From positions 1-39,119 of the forward strand of contig JALNYP010000035.1 of NCBI GenBank assembly GCA_023229795.1: DNA of 39,119 bases, given 5' to 3'. This DNA is from Syntrophobacterales bacterium (GTDB lineage: Bacteria; Desulfobacterota; Desulfobaccia; Desulfobaccales; 0-14-0-80-60-11). The position numbers and the translations under genes are program-made. Shown here piece after piece: positions 25,138-32,910 of this stretch (the stretch's first letter is position 1; each line of letters starts with the position of its first letter). The notes beneath the pieces are model-generated. The model saw only the letters and a program-made list of their open reading frames with translations, searched no databases and was not told the DNA's origin.

Positions 25138-27522
25138 ATGAAGTTTTTCAAGGCACCCAGCCCCGACCGGCTGGAAAAATACCATCAGCGGCGACGGTGG
25201 GCCCGGCGCCTGAGCTGGGCGTTGTACGGCCTGGTGTTCACGGCGATGCTGGGCGCGGCCGGCACCGGGGTATTCATCTATTACCACTTCCTGCGGGATC
25301 TGCCGGATTTCACTTCAGTCAAGGAGTTCCGGCCTTCGGTGATCACCCAGGTCTTTGCCCGGGACGGCCGTCCCATCGGCGAGTTTTATTCGGAGCGCCG
25401 GATCGAAGTGCCATACAGCCGCCTGCCCCGCCACCTGGTCCTGGCCTTTGTGGCCGCGGAGGATGCCCGGTTCTTCGAACATCCGGGGGTGGACGTCAGC
25501 GGCATTGTCCGGGCTTTTTTCCGGAACCTGGAGGCCGGCGAGGTAGTCCAGGGCGGCAGCACCATCACCCAGCAGGTGGTGAAGCGCATCCTCCTGACCT
25601 CGGAGAAGAGTTTCGCCCGCAAGATTCGGGAAGCGGTGCTGGCCTACCGCATTGACCATTACATGACCAAGGAAGAGATCCTCGACGTTTACCTGAACCA
25701 CATCTTCCTGGGTCACGGGGCTTACGGGGTGGAGGCGGCGGCCCAGGAGTACTTCTCCAAGCACGTGGAAGACCTGAACCTGGCGGAGGCCAGCATCCTG
25801 GCCGGCATCCCCAAGGCTCCCAGCCGTTATGATCCTTATCTCAATCCCCAGCGAGCCAAGGAGCGCCAGGCTTACGTGCTCAGGCGCATGGCCGAAGTGG
25901 GCTTCATCAGCCGCGCCGAGGAAGAGGCGGCCCTGCGGCAGCCCATCACGCTCAAGCCCTACCGGCCGCAATGGATAAAGGAATGCGGCTACTTCACCGA
26001 GCAGGTCCGGAGCCAGTTGGAAGACCGCTTCGGCAAGGAATCGGTGTATAACATGGGCCTCAAGGTCTATACCACGGCGGACGTGCACCTCCATAAGGTG
26101 GCCCATGAGGCCATCATGGAGGGCGTCGACGGCCTGATCCAGCGGAACGGCTACCGGGGCCCGCTGAAGCACGTGCACGGCAAGGAAATGTCGGCCTACT
26201 ATGCCCGCCAGGTCAAGTACTACCGGAGATATCCGCCGCGCAAAGGTGTGGCGGTAACCGCCCTGGTGGTGGGTCCCCCGGATCGGCGCCAACGCGGCGG
26301 CGCGGTCTATTTCCGCCTGGGAGAGCAGTGGGGCGTCCTGAGCGATCCCAGCGGCAGCAAGTCCCGGGCCAGCATGCCGGCCTCGTCCTTGAGGCCGGGT
26401 GACGTGGTGATGGTGCGCCTGGTGAGCCGGGAGCGGCAGGGCAAGTGGAACGGAGAGTTGATCGCCGCGCCCATGGTCCAGGCCGCGGTGGTCTCCATGG
26501 AGATCAAGACCGGTAAAGTCCGGGTGCTCATGGGAGGCAAGGATTTCGGGGACAGCACCTTCAACCGGGCTACCCAGGCCCGGCGGCAGCCCGGCTCGGC
26601 CTTCAAACCCATCCTGTACGCCGCCGCGGTGGAAAAGGGCTATGGCCCGGATTCCACCTTGCTGGATTCGCCCTTGTCCCTGCCCGGCGGCAAGCATGGG
26701 CAATTGTGGTCGCCCCAGAATTACGACCACCGGTTTTACGGTCCGATCCCGCTCGCCTATGCTTTGGCCCATTCCCGCAACGTGCCGGCGGTGCGGCTGA
26801 TGATGGCGATCGGGGTTCCGGCCACGGTGAACATGGCCAAGACCCTGGGCATCGCCAGCCCCATCTTTCCCAATTATGCCTCGGCCCTGGGAGCTTCCGA
26901 CGTCACCCTGATGGAGTTGACCCGGGCCTACTCCTCCTTTCCCAACGGCGGCAAGCTGATCGAACCCATCTTAATCAACCGGATCGAGGACCGGGACGGC
27001 CGGGTTCTGGTGGAAAACCGGCCGACCGGCCAACAGGTGATCAGCCCCCAGACGGCCAACACCATGACCCACCTGCTGATGGGTGTGGTGGAGCGGGGCA
27101 CCGCCACCCGGGTTCAGGCCCTGGGGCGGCCCATGGGGGGCAAGACCGGCACCACCAATAAGACCCGGGATGCCTGGTTCATCGGCTTCACGCCGTCTTT
27201 GATTACCGGAACCTGGGTGGGGATGGATGACGAACACAGCCTGGGTCCCAAGGAAACCGGCTCCCAGGCCGCGGCCCCCATCTTTATGGCCTATATGAAG
27301 GAGGCCCTGAAGGGCACACCGGTGGAGCAGTTCGGGGACATTTCAGGCACGGTGCTGGCCAAGCAGGGTAGTGAGGAGGCCGTGCCCAAGGGCCCCAATG
27401 ATGATGAAGAGGCGGCTCAGCCCGAAGAAACGTTTTACCCAGAGGAGCAAGGGCTGCGGGAGCGGACCCCGACCCCCCAGGCCTCCAGCCAGCAATTTTT
27501 CAAAAACGACTTGGACGAATAA
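25138..27522 (+). CDS. mrcA: Penicillin-binding protein 1A (class A, bifunctional)
   Basis: This 794-residue inner-membrane enzyme builds and crosslinks peptidoglycan. A basic N-terminus and one membrane helix (about 20-50) lead into the GT51 glycosyltransferase domain, with EDARFFEHPGVD near residue 110, GGSTITQQVVK near 139 and KEEILDVYLNHIFLGHGAYG. The transpeptidase domain has SAFK (catalytic Ser, RRQPGSAFKP near 487), SRN near 545 and KTGTTN near 671. The C-terminal tail is acidic and Pro/Gln-rich. The start ATG 25138 follows AAGGCAAGCC. A heptad repeat begins 6 bases after the stop. Confidence 0.94.
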   Translation: MKFFKAPSPDRLEKYHQRRRWARRLSWALYGLVFTAMLGAAGTGVFIYYHFLRDLPDFTSVKEFRPSVITQVFARDGRPIGEFYSERRIEVPYSRLPRHLVLAFVAAEDARFFEHPGVDVSGIVRAFFRNLEAGEVVQGGSTITQQVVKRILLTSEKSFARKIREAVLAYRIDHYMTKEEILDVYLNHIFLGHGAYGVEAAAQEYFSKHVEDLNLAEASILAGIPKAPSRYDPYLNPQRAKERQAYVLRRMAEVGFISRAEEEAALRQPITLKPYRPQWIKECGYFTEQVRSQLEDRFGKESVYNMGLKVYTTADVHLHKVAHEAIMEGVDGLIQRNGYRGPLKHVHGKEMSAYYARQVKYYRRYPPRKGVAVTALVVGPPDRRQRGGAVYFRLGEQWGVLSDPSGSKSRASMPASSLRPGDVVMVRLVSRERQGKWNGELIAAPMVQAAVVSMEIKTGKVRVLMGGKDFGDSTFNRATQARRQPGSAFKPILYAAAVEKGYGPDSTLLDSPLSLPGGKHGQLWSPQNYDHRFYGPIPLAYALAHSRNVPAVRLMMAIGVPATVNMAKTLGIASPIFPNYASALGASDVTLMELTRAYSSFPNGGKLIEPILINRIEDRDGRVLVENRPTGQQVISPQTANTMTHLLMGVVERGTATRVQALGRPMGGKTGTTNKTRDAWFIGFTPSLITGTWVGMDDEHSLGPKETGSQAAAPIFMAYMKEALKGTPVEQFGDISGTVLAKQGSEEAVPKGPNDDEEAAQPEETFYPEEQGLRERTPTPQASSQQFFKNDLDE

Positions 27523-27527
27523 CGCAA

Positions 27528-27557
27528 GTTTTCAGTTTTCGGTTTTCAGTTTTCGGT
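27528..27557 (+). repeat. GTTTTCR heptad tandem repeat, copy 2
   Basis: Four alternating units GTTTTCA and GTTTTCG, then GT, 6 bases after the PBP1A stop codon. Confidence 0.85.
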
Positions 27558-27663
27558 ATAAGCTCTTAACATTAATGGCCTAGGCGTGAGTCATCACGCC
27601 TTTGCCGTTCATGGCCTTATATCTGAAAAGCGCAGCAAAACAGAACCGTTTTCAGGAGTATCT

Positions 27664-28503
27664 ATGCGACAGATCGAGGTGGCGCAGGTCACCCAAGCCG
27701 TGAAAGCCGCGGCCATAGCCGCCAATTATGAGCCCGGAGCCGACCTGTTGGCCGCCCTGGCCCGGGGGGCGGAAATGGAAGAATCCCCCAGCGGCAAAGA
27801 GATCTTCCGGCAATTACTGGAGAACGCCCGGATTGCCCGGGAAGAGCGGGTCCCCATGTGCCAGGACTGCGGCCTGGCCATCATCTTTGCCGAAGTGGGG
27901 CAGGACGTCCACCTGGTGGGCGGGGACTTTGCCGAAGCCATTCAGGAAGGGGTCCGCCAGGGGTACGGGGAAGGCTACCTGAGAAAATCCCTGTGTCATC
28001 CCCTGACTCGGGCCAATACCGGGGATAACACGCCGGCGGTCATCCATACCGAGATCGTGCCGGGCGACCGGCTTAAGCTTACCATCGTCCCCAAAGGCGG
28101 CGGCAGCGAAAACATGAGCCGCCTCTATATGCTGAAGCCGGCGGAAGGCCTGGCCGGGGTCAGGGAAAGGGTGGTGACCACCGTGGCCGAAGCCGGCCCC
28201 AACCCCTGTCCGCCCATCATTGTGGGGGTGGGCATCGGGGGGACCTTTGAGCGGGCGGCGCTGCTGGCCAAAAAGTCCTTGCTCAGGGAACTGGGCCAGC
28301 CCAATCCCGACCCGGAGCTGGCCGAGTTGGAGCGGCAGTTCCTCAAGGACGTCAATGACCTGGGCATCGGCCCCCAGGGGCTGGGAGGGCGGATCACCGC
28401 CTTGGGCGTGCACGTCCTGATGCAGCCCTGCCACATCGCCTCGCTGCCGGTGGCGGTGAATATTCAATGTCACGCTTCCCGGCATAAGGAAGTAGTGCTT
28501 TAA
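27664..28503 (+). CDS. Fumarate hydratase class I, alpha subunit
   Basis: This 279-residue protein corresponds to the N-terminal half of class I (4Fe-4S) fumarase and L(+)-tartrate dehydratase alpha. The cluster cysteines are visible in VPMCQDCGLAIIF, in NPCPPIIVGVGIGGTFERAA and in the C-terminal QPCHIASLPVAVNIQCHASRH. Fumarase adds water to fumarate to give malate. The ATG at 27664 is preferred over 27586 because CAGGAG lies 8 bases before it and the family start is MRQIEV-like. The beta subunit is 581 bases downstream instead of next door. Fumarase is more likely than tartrate dehydratase in a sulfate reducer, but the sequence does not prove it. Confidence 0.9.
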   Translation: MRQIEVAQVTQAVKAAAIAANYEPGADLLAALARGAEMEESPSGKEIFRQLLENARIAREERVPMCQDCGLAIIFAEVGQDVHLVGGDFAEAIQEGVRQGYGEGYLRKSLCHPLTRANTGDNTPAVIHTEIVPGDRLKLTIVPKGGGSENMSRLYMLKPAEGLAGVRERVVTTVAEAGPNPCPPIIVGVGIGGTFERAALLAKKSLLRELGQPNPDPELAELERQFLKDVNDLGIGPQGLGGRITALGVHVLMQPCHIASLPVAVNIQCHASRHKEVVL

Positions 28504-28506
28504 GAC

Positions 28507-28524
28507 GGTTTTCAGTTTTCGGTT
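28507..28524 (+). repeat. GTTTTCR heptad tandem repeat, copy 3 (short)
   Basis: GTTTTCA then GTTTTCG and GTT, 4 bases after the fumarase alpha stop codon. Confidence 0.8.
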
Positions 28525-28630
28525 AAAAAGACAGGAAAATTTTCAGCGGTTTTTTCGTCCTCCTTTAAGAACTGAGCATTATGCACAAATAGGAGGAGAA
28601 AGAGCAACTGGGAGCACATAAGATAAAATT

Positions 28631-28736
28631 CCTTCTCCCCTGCGAGGGGAGGGGGTTAGGATGAGGGATGGCTTCGTCAGCTTGCACCCCCCTCACCCCA
28701 GCCCTCTCCCCCCAAAAGCGGGGGGAGAGGGAGAAA
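28631..28736. repeat. Inverted pair of C-rich/G-rich palindromic repeats
   Basis: One copy at 28631-28668 (CCTTCTCCCCTGCGAGGGGA and on) faces a second, inverted copy at 28686-28736 (CCCCCCTCACCCCAGCCCTC and on). Each forms a hairpin alone, and the two can pair together. They belong to the same family as 11824, 15759 and 21656. Confidence 0.6.
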
Positions 28737-28795
28737 GATCTGAATCGTGCACCTGAATATTCTTGTGGGTAACGGCTATCTTTAAGAAAGTGGGA

Positions 28796-28982
28796 TTTAT
28801 AGCGAATGCCAAAAGTTTTTTCCGTTAGGGCACATGCTCAAAAAACCAAAATCCCCCCTAACCCCCCTTTGTTAAAGGGGGGAACTACAAGGAATTGCTC
28901 TAAAAGTCCCCCTTTGAAAAAGGGGGATTTAGGGGGATTTAAAAATCAGCAAGTGGAATGAATTTATGGCAAACGCTATAAA
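28796..28982. mobile_element. 187-base MITE-like element
   Basis: Terminal inverted repeats TTTATAGCGAATGCCA (28796-28811) and TGGCAAACGCTATAAA (28967-28982) match at 14 of 16 positions. Inside, a second inverted pair surrounds the centre: AAATCCCCCCTAACCCCCCT on the left and the AGGGGGATTTAGGGGGATTT type on the right. The element has no reading frame. A non-autonomous miniature element is the simplest reading; a nested set of two older repeats is the alternative. Confidence 0.55.
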
Positions 28983-29084
28983 AGCCCGGGCAACCGACGT
29001 AAGGTTCGTTATCTAGCGTAAAATTTAGGCATTGCGACACTATCCGGCATTATTTGACCGGGAGATTGGCATAAAAGGTGAATC

Positions 29085-29651
29085 ATGGTCAAAACGGTGA
29101 AACTAACGCCTCCCCTGACCGACCAGGACGTAGAGCAGCTGAATATCGGCGACAAGGTGCTGGTCAGCGGGGTTATTTATACGGCCCGGGATGCGGCCCA
29201 CAAGCGGCTGGTGGATATGCTGGCCAATGGTACGCCGCTGCCCATGGAAATCCAGGGGCAGATCATTTATTATGTGGGACCCAGTCCGGCCCGGCCGGGC
29301 CGGGTTATCGGCGCCGCAGGCCCTACTACCAGCTATCGCATGGATTCTTATGCCCCGACCCTGATCAAACTGGGTTTGAAGGCGATGATCGGCAAAGGCA
29401 AGCGGTCGCCGGAGGTCATCGAGGCCATGAAAACATACAAGGCCGTGTACCTGGGGGCTACCGGCGGAGCCGGGGCCCTGATCTCCCAGTGCATCACGGC
29501 GGCCGAAGTTATCGCCTTCCCGGAATTGGGCCCGGAGGCGGTGCATCGCTTGGAAGTAAAAGACTTGCCTGCTATTGTCATCAATGATTGTCAGGGGCGG
29601 GACCTCTATGAAGTTGGGGTAAAGCAATACCGGCGCGCAGCAACCCGTTGA
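29085..29651 (+). CDS. Fumarate hydratase class I, beta subunit
   Basis: This 188-residue protein corresponds to the C-terminal domain of class I fumarase. Family stretches are GDKVLVSGVIYTARDAAHKR, GQIIYYVGPSPARPGRVIGA, GPTTSYRMD, and MIGKGKRSPEVIEAMKTYKA. It pairs with the alpha subunit at 27664-28503 to form the active enzyme. AAAGGTGA lies 4 bases before the ATG. A kinase gene follows after 58 bases on the same strand and may share its transcript. Confidence 0.9.
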   Translation: MVKTVKLTPPLTDQDVEQLNIGDKVLVSGVIYTARDAAHKRLVDMLANGTPLPMEIQGQIIYYVGPSPARPGRVIGAAGPTTSYRMDSYAPTLIKLGLKAMIGKGKRSPEVIEAMKTYKAVYLGATGGAGALISQCITAAEVIAFPELGPEAVHRLEVKDLPAIVINDCQGRDLYEVGVKQYRRAATR

Positions 29652-29709
29652 TGCCTGGGAGCCCCCAGGGAGCCGGATTTCAGGATGATCCCGGCCACAG
29701 GACGCCGCT

Positions 29710-31104
29710 ATGAATATTCCCATGGATCTGGCAGAAGTTGCGGCTCGGGTTAAGGAAAAGCGACAGATCTTTAAGGAGTACAACTTCGGCCCGCTGAAGG
29801 ATGACGCCTTAAAGACCTTCTACGACCTGGCCCAGGAATACGAAACCATAGAAAACTTTTACCGGGTCGCGGTAACGGTGATCAAGGAGTTCTTCGATCT
29901 CGATTGCCGCCTCTACCTGGTGTGCGTTGACGGCCGGCTGGAACTGACCTGCGGCAGCCGCCGGGGCCTTTACCCCGACAAGACCGATCCCCCCGCCCAT
30001 ATTCGCCTGGCCAGCCAGGCTTACACCGAAGCCGGTTCTCTGATTATCCCCATCCGGGGCAACCTGCTGTTGGTCAACCAGCTGCCCTTTTACGCCAAGG
30101 ACCAGGTCATCGGGATGTTGGAGTTGTTTCCGGCGGAGAAAATCCCGACGGCAGACCGTTTCTTCTTTGAAAAGTTTGCCAACCGCCTGGGGTACAACGT
30201 CCACGTCAAGATCATCGCCCGGCAGAATATCCAGCACATTCGGTTCATCAACAGCCTGGTGGCCGATATCGAACACAACGTTATCATTCCCAATATCAGC
30301 CTCAGCCTCTATCTCCGGCATTTGAAGAATAAAATCAAAAATTTGAAAGAGCTGGAATGCGTTTGCGACATTCGCAGTGCGGAATGTAAAAGCCAGCCGG
30401 ACGCCAAACAGGTCTTTCGCTCCCTGATCGATGATCTGGAGCAGGACTACGACAACCTGGAGCAGCACTATAAGGGGGTGAGCCTCTTTATCGAGAGTCT
30501 GTTCCGGCTGTCCCACTTCCAGAAGGGCCAATTCGTGCTCCGGCGGCGCACCACCCGGGTCACTAAAGAAATTATCGAACCGCAGTTGAATCTCCACCTG
30601 GACAAACTCAAGGAGCGGCACATCGAGATCGACACGGGCGCCGGGGTGATGCCCGATGAAGACCTGCCGTTGTCGGTGGACAAGGGCCTGATGGCCCAGG
30701 TCTATGCCAATCTCTTTTCCAACGCGGTCAAGTACACCCGCCGCAACTATGAAGGGCGTAAGTATGTGGCTTACGGCCGGGATATGCTCAAGGATTATTT
30801 CGGTCCGGGCAAAGACGGGATCAAGTTCAACGTATTTTCCACCGGCCCCCATATTGCGCCGGAAGACGTGCCTCATATCTTTGATGAAGGCTACCGGGGC
30901 ACCAATATCGACGGTGAAGTGGGCACCGGGCGGGGCCTCTTTTTCGTACGCAACGTGGTGGAGACCCACGGGGGCGAGGTGGGCTACGAGGCTACCCCGG
31001 GAGGCAATAACTTCTACTTCGTACTGCCGCTGGTGGTTACCCCGGAGACGGGGCTGTCCGTGGATTTGGAGACCCCGCCCCTCGCAAGCCCGGGGAAATC
31101 ATGA
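29710..31104 (+). CDS. Soluble sensor histidine kinase
   Basis: This 464-residue protein has no membrane helix. Residues about 40-185 look like a GAF-type sensor domain (YETIENFYRVAVTVIKEFFD and on). The likely phospho-accepting histidine is H189 in DIEHNVIIPN, a non-standard H-box without the usual HELRTP-like pattern. A helical stretch (about 190-275) carries a CVC and nearby Cys group (ECVCDIRSAECKS). The ATPase part shows the N-box NLFSNAVKYT (N338) and G-box EVGTGRGLFFVRNVVETHGG. No response regulator is in the window. The last 4 bases overlap the next small gene. Confidence 0.82.
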   Translation: MNIPMDLAEVAARVKEKRQIFKEYNFGPLKDDALKTFYDLAQEYETIENFYRVAVTVIKEFFDLDCRLYLVCVDGRLELTCGSRRGLYPDKTDPPAHIRLASQAYTEAGSLIIPIRGNLLLVNQLPFYAKDQVIGMLELFPAEKIPTADRFFFEKFANRLGYNVHVKIIARQNIQHIRFINSLVADIEHNVIIPNISLSLYLRHLKNKIKNLKELECVCDIRSAECKSQPDAKQVFRSLIDDLEQDYDNLEQHYKGVSLFIESLFRLSHFQKGQFVLRRRTTRVTKEIIEPQLNLHLDKLKERHIEIDTGAGVMPDEDLPLSVDKGLMAQVYANLFSNAVKYTRRNYEGRKYVAYGRDMLKDYFGPGKDGIKFNVFSTGPHIAPEDVPHIFDEGYRGTNIDGEVGTGRGLFFVRNVVETHGGEVGYEATPGGNNFYFVLPLVVTPETGLSVDLETPPLASPGKS

Positions 31105-31301
31105 CGATTCGCTTTCTGGCCCAGGAAGTCTATCGCCTCAGCCGCAAAGTGGAGGACCTGGAGAAGGCCCTGGCGGCCGCCACGGAGGACGCCGGCTCCC
31201 GGGAGCGGGTCCGGCTGGAAATCGAACTTCTTGAGGCTAAAAAAGAGCTGGCCCATTATCGGGCCGTCCTGGACTCAAAAAAAGAGCATCCCAAGATCTA
31301 A
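31101..31301 (+). CDS. Small coiled-coil protein coupled to the kinase
   Basis: A 66-residue Lys/Glu/Arg-rich helical protein (YRLSRKVEDLEKALAAATED, then EIELLEAKKELAHYR) with heptad leucines typical of a coiled coil. Its ATG overlaps the kinase stop as ATGA, so translation is coupled. I recognise no family. A role as partner or brake of the kinase is a guess from position only. Confidence 0.7.
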   Translation: MTIRFLAQEVYRLSRKVEDLEKALAAATEDAGSRERVRLEIELLEAKKELAHYRAVLDSKKEHPKI

Positions 31302-31381
31302 GATTCGGCTGCAGCCGGGTGTAAAGGGACTGGGGCAGAAGAGCCGGAAGGCCCTTCTGCCCGGATAGCCGGCCAGGCCGA

Positions 31382-31786
31382 TCAGTTATTATAGTAGCCC
31401 GACGGGGGCGCGTTATAGCTGTACCCCGGCGCAGACGCGGGCGGCGGAGAGCCGTAATAGGGCTGCTGTTGCGGCGGCTGCTGATAGTAACCCTGCTGCT
31501 GCTGCGGGTAAGACGGGTTCGCGCTGTTGTAAGCCGCGCCTGCCAAGCCACCGCCGGCCGCACCCAGCAACGCCCCGATCGCCGCGCCCTTGCCGGGAGA
31601 GCGGCTATTGAGCGCGGCTCCCAGACCACCCCCCAAAAGGGCACCCAACCCCGCCCCGGTATAGAGGGGATTTGGTGTTTGGGATGTTGTTGAGGCACAT
31701 CCCGCCGCAAGACTCAAGGCCAGCAGGCCCACAATTGCCAACTGCGTTATCTGGTGCCGGCCCCAAAACCGTTGCCGTCTGTTCAC
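31382..31786 (-). CDS. Glycine-zipper lipoprotein
   Basis: This 134-residue protein starts at a GTG with GGAGGT 7 bases before it. The signal ends in a lipobox, LSLAAGCAS, so Cys about 30 should be lipidated. A glycine-zipper region follows (GAGLGALLGGGLGAALNS, GAAIGALLGAAGGGLAGAA). The tail is Gln/Tyr/Pro-rich (QQQQGYYQQPPQQQPYYG) and likely disordered. Such proteins sit in the outer membrane or periplasm; no specific role is known. Confidence 0.82.
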   Translation of the reverse strand: MNRRQRFWGRHQITQLAIVGLLALSLAAGCASTTSQTPNPLYTGAGLGALLGGGLGAALNSRSPGKGAAIGALLGAAGGGLAGAAYNSANPSYPQQQQGYYQQPPQQQPYYGSPPPASAPGYSYNAPPSGYYNN

Positions 31787-32004
31787 GTTTCTTACCTCCC
31801 CAAGAGAATGCTTGGCTTACTTGTTGATTCAGACCTCACCTGAGGGGAAATGTTAAGGCCGCGCAGGCGTCGGCAGCAGAAAAATATTAGGAAGAAAATC
31901 AGGGCAGGCGGGGCTTTGAAGCCGGGAATAAGGCAAGGCTATTTTTTCGATAAGGCCTGGAATTAGCCTGGGGAGACGCAGCGGCAAGGCTGCGGCCAAA
32001 AGGA

Positions 32005-32790
32005 TTATTTCTCGATTTTTTCCAAGGCGCGTTCACTGCTGCCGGTTAGGTCCGTGTGCAAAAATTTCTGGGTGCCGGGCAGGCGCAAGGTGTAATTGGG
32101 TAGGGCCTCTAGGGCCACCGCGGCCGCCTGGACCCGGCAATCCAGGAGATGGCCGCCTGCGGTACGGTCGGCGCTGATAAAATGGCAGTGGTAGCCGGGC
32201 ATATTGACGCCAGCCAGGTAATCGGGGTGCCGGAAGGCCACAACGACGCCTTTGACGTTGGTCAGCTCAAACACCGCTTGCCGCTGAGCCGCCTGGGCCA
32301 AGGGCGGGTAGGGCTGCTGCTGGCGAGGAACGCTCCGGGTCTTGACATACGGGAAGACGCCGTCGATGCGGATGGCATAGGGGAGATTGAGGCTGGGGAG
32401 CAGGGTGGTGACATAATCGAGAAGCTGCGGATAGTTTAGCGGTTTATCCAGCAGGTGCTTGCGGCCGGGCTTAAAGAAGGTCACTTCGGCAAAGGGGGTG
32501 GTCATGGACCCGGCCACCGGATAAACCCGGCCGTCGGCCCGGATCTGGTAAAAGATGCCGTCCAGCCCAATCATTTCACCGTCCAGGGCGTCAAAGGTTC
32601 CCAGGCCGAAATCGCCGTGGCGCGCTAACTCCCGATAGGTCAAATTCCCCTCATAGTCCCCGGCCATGAGGGCCTGGAGTGTAGAGGCCTGGAAGAGCCG
32701 GGGTTGAGCTGCGGCCTGGAGGGAGCCCGCGGCCAGACACAGGACCAGGCACAGGGCCAGGATCAGGGTCAGGGAGCGTCGGGTCGGCAT
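32005..32790 (-). CDS. budA: Acetolactate decarboxylase with signal peptide
   Basis: This 261-residue protein begins with a clear signal peptide (SLTLILALCLVLCLAAG, cleavage near SLQAAAQP). The rest matches acetolactate decarboxylase, which makes acetoin from acetolactate using zinc. Visible family parts are LARHGDFGLGTFDALDGEM near residue 56, the zinc-ligand region PGYHCHFISADRTAGGH near residue 199, and the conserved Glu/Arg neighbourhood. Export would place it in the periplasm, unlike the cytoplasmic enzyme of fermenters such as Klebsiella; exported forms are known in some Gram-positives. No acetolactate synthase is nearby. Confidence 0.88.
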   Translation of the reverse strand: MPTRRSLTLILALCLVLCLAAGSLQAAAQPRLFQASTLQALMAGDYEGNLTYRELARHGDFGLGTFDALDGEMIGLDGIFYQIRADGRVYPVAGSMTTPFAEVTFFKPGRKHLLDKPLNYPQLLDYVTTLLPSLNLPYAIRIDGVFPYVKTRSVPRQQQPYPPLAQAAQRQAVFELTNVKGVVVAFRHPDYLAGVNMPGYHCHFISADRTAGGHLLDCRVQAAAVALEALPNYTLRLPGTQKFLHTDLTGSSERALEKIEK

Positions 32791-32910
32791 GGCAGATAGT
32801 CCTCAGGCATTGCGGCCGATGGGAGTTTTTAGGCAATATCGCCAGAATAGGAAAAATTCGCACCCTTGCCAGGCGGGCACGGAGGCCCGCCCCACCGCAC
32901 CGCTTTTACA

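Larger units (their letters stand above)
28504..29084. other. Gene-free repeat cluster between fumarase subunits
   Basis: This 581-base stretch holds a short heptad repeat, an inverted pair of C-rich/G-rich repeats and a MITE-like element. No open frame looks like a gene. The last 100 bases before fumarase beta are ordinary and may hold its promoter. Confidence 0.7.

Noticed and set aside
25315..26772. 485-codon minus-strand frame opposite PBP1A
   Set aside because: Shadow of PBP1A; no family features.
15604..28524. GTTTTC repeats as a possible CRISPR or as coding repeats
   Set aside because: Units are 7 bases in direct tandem with no spacers, outside genes.
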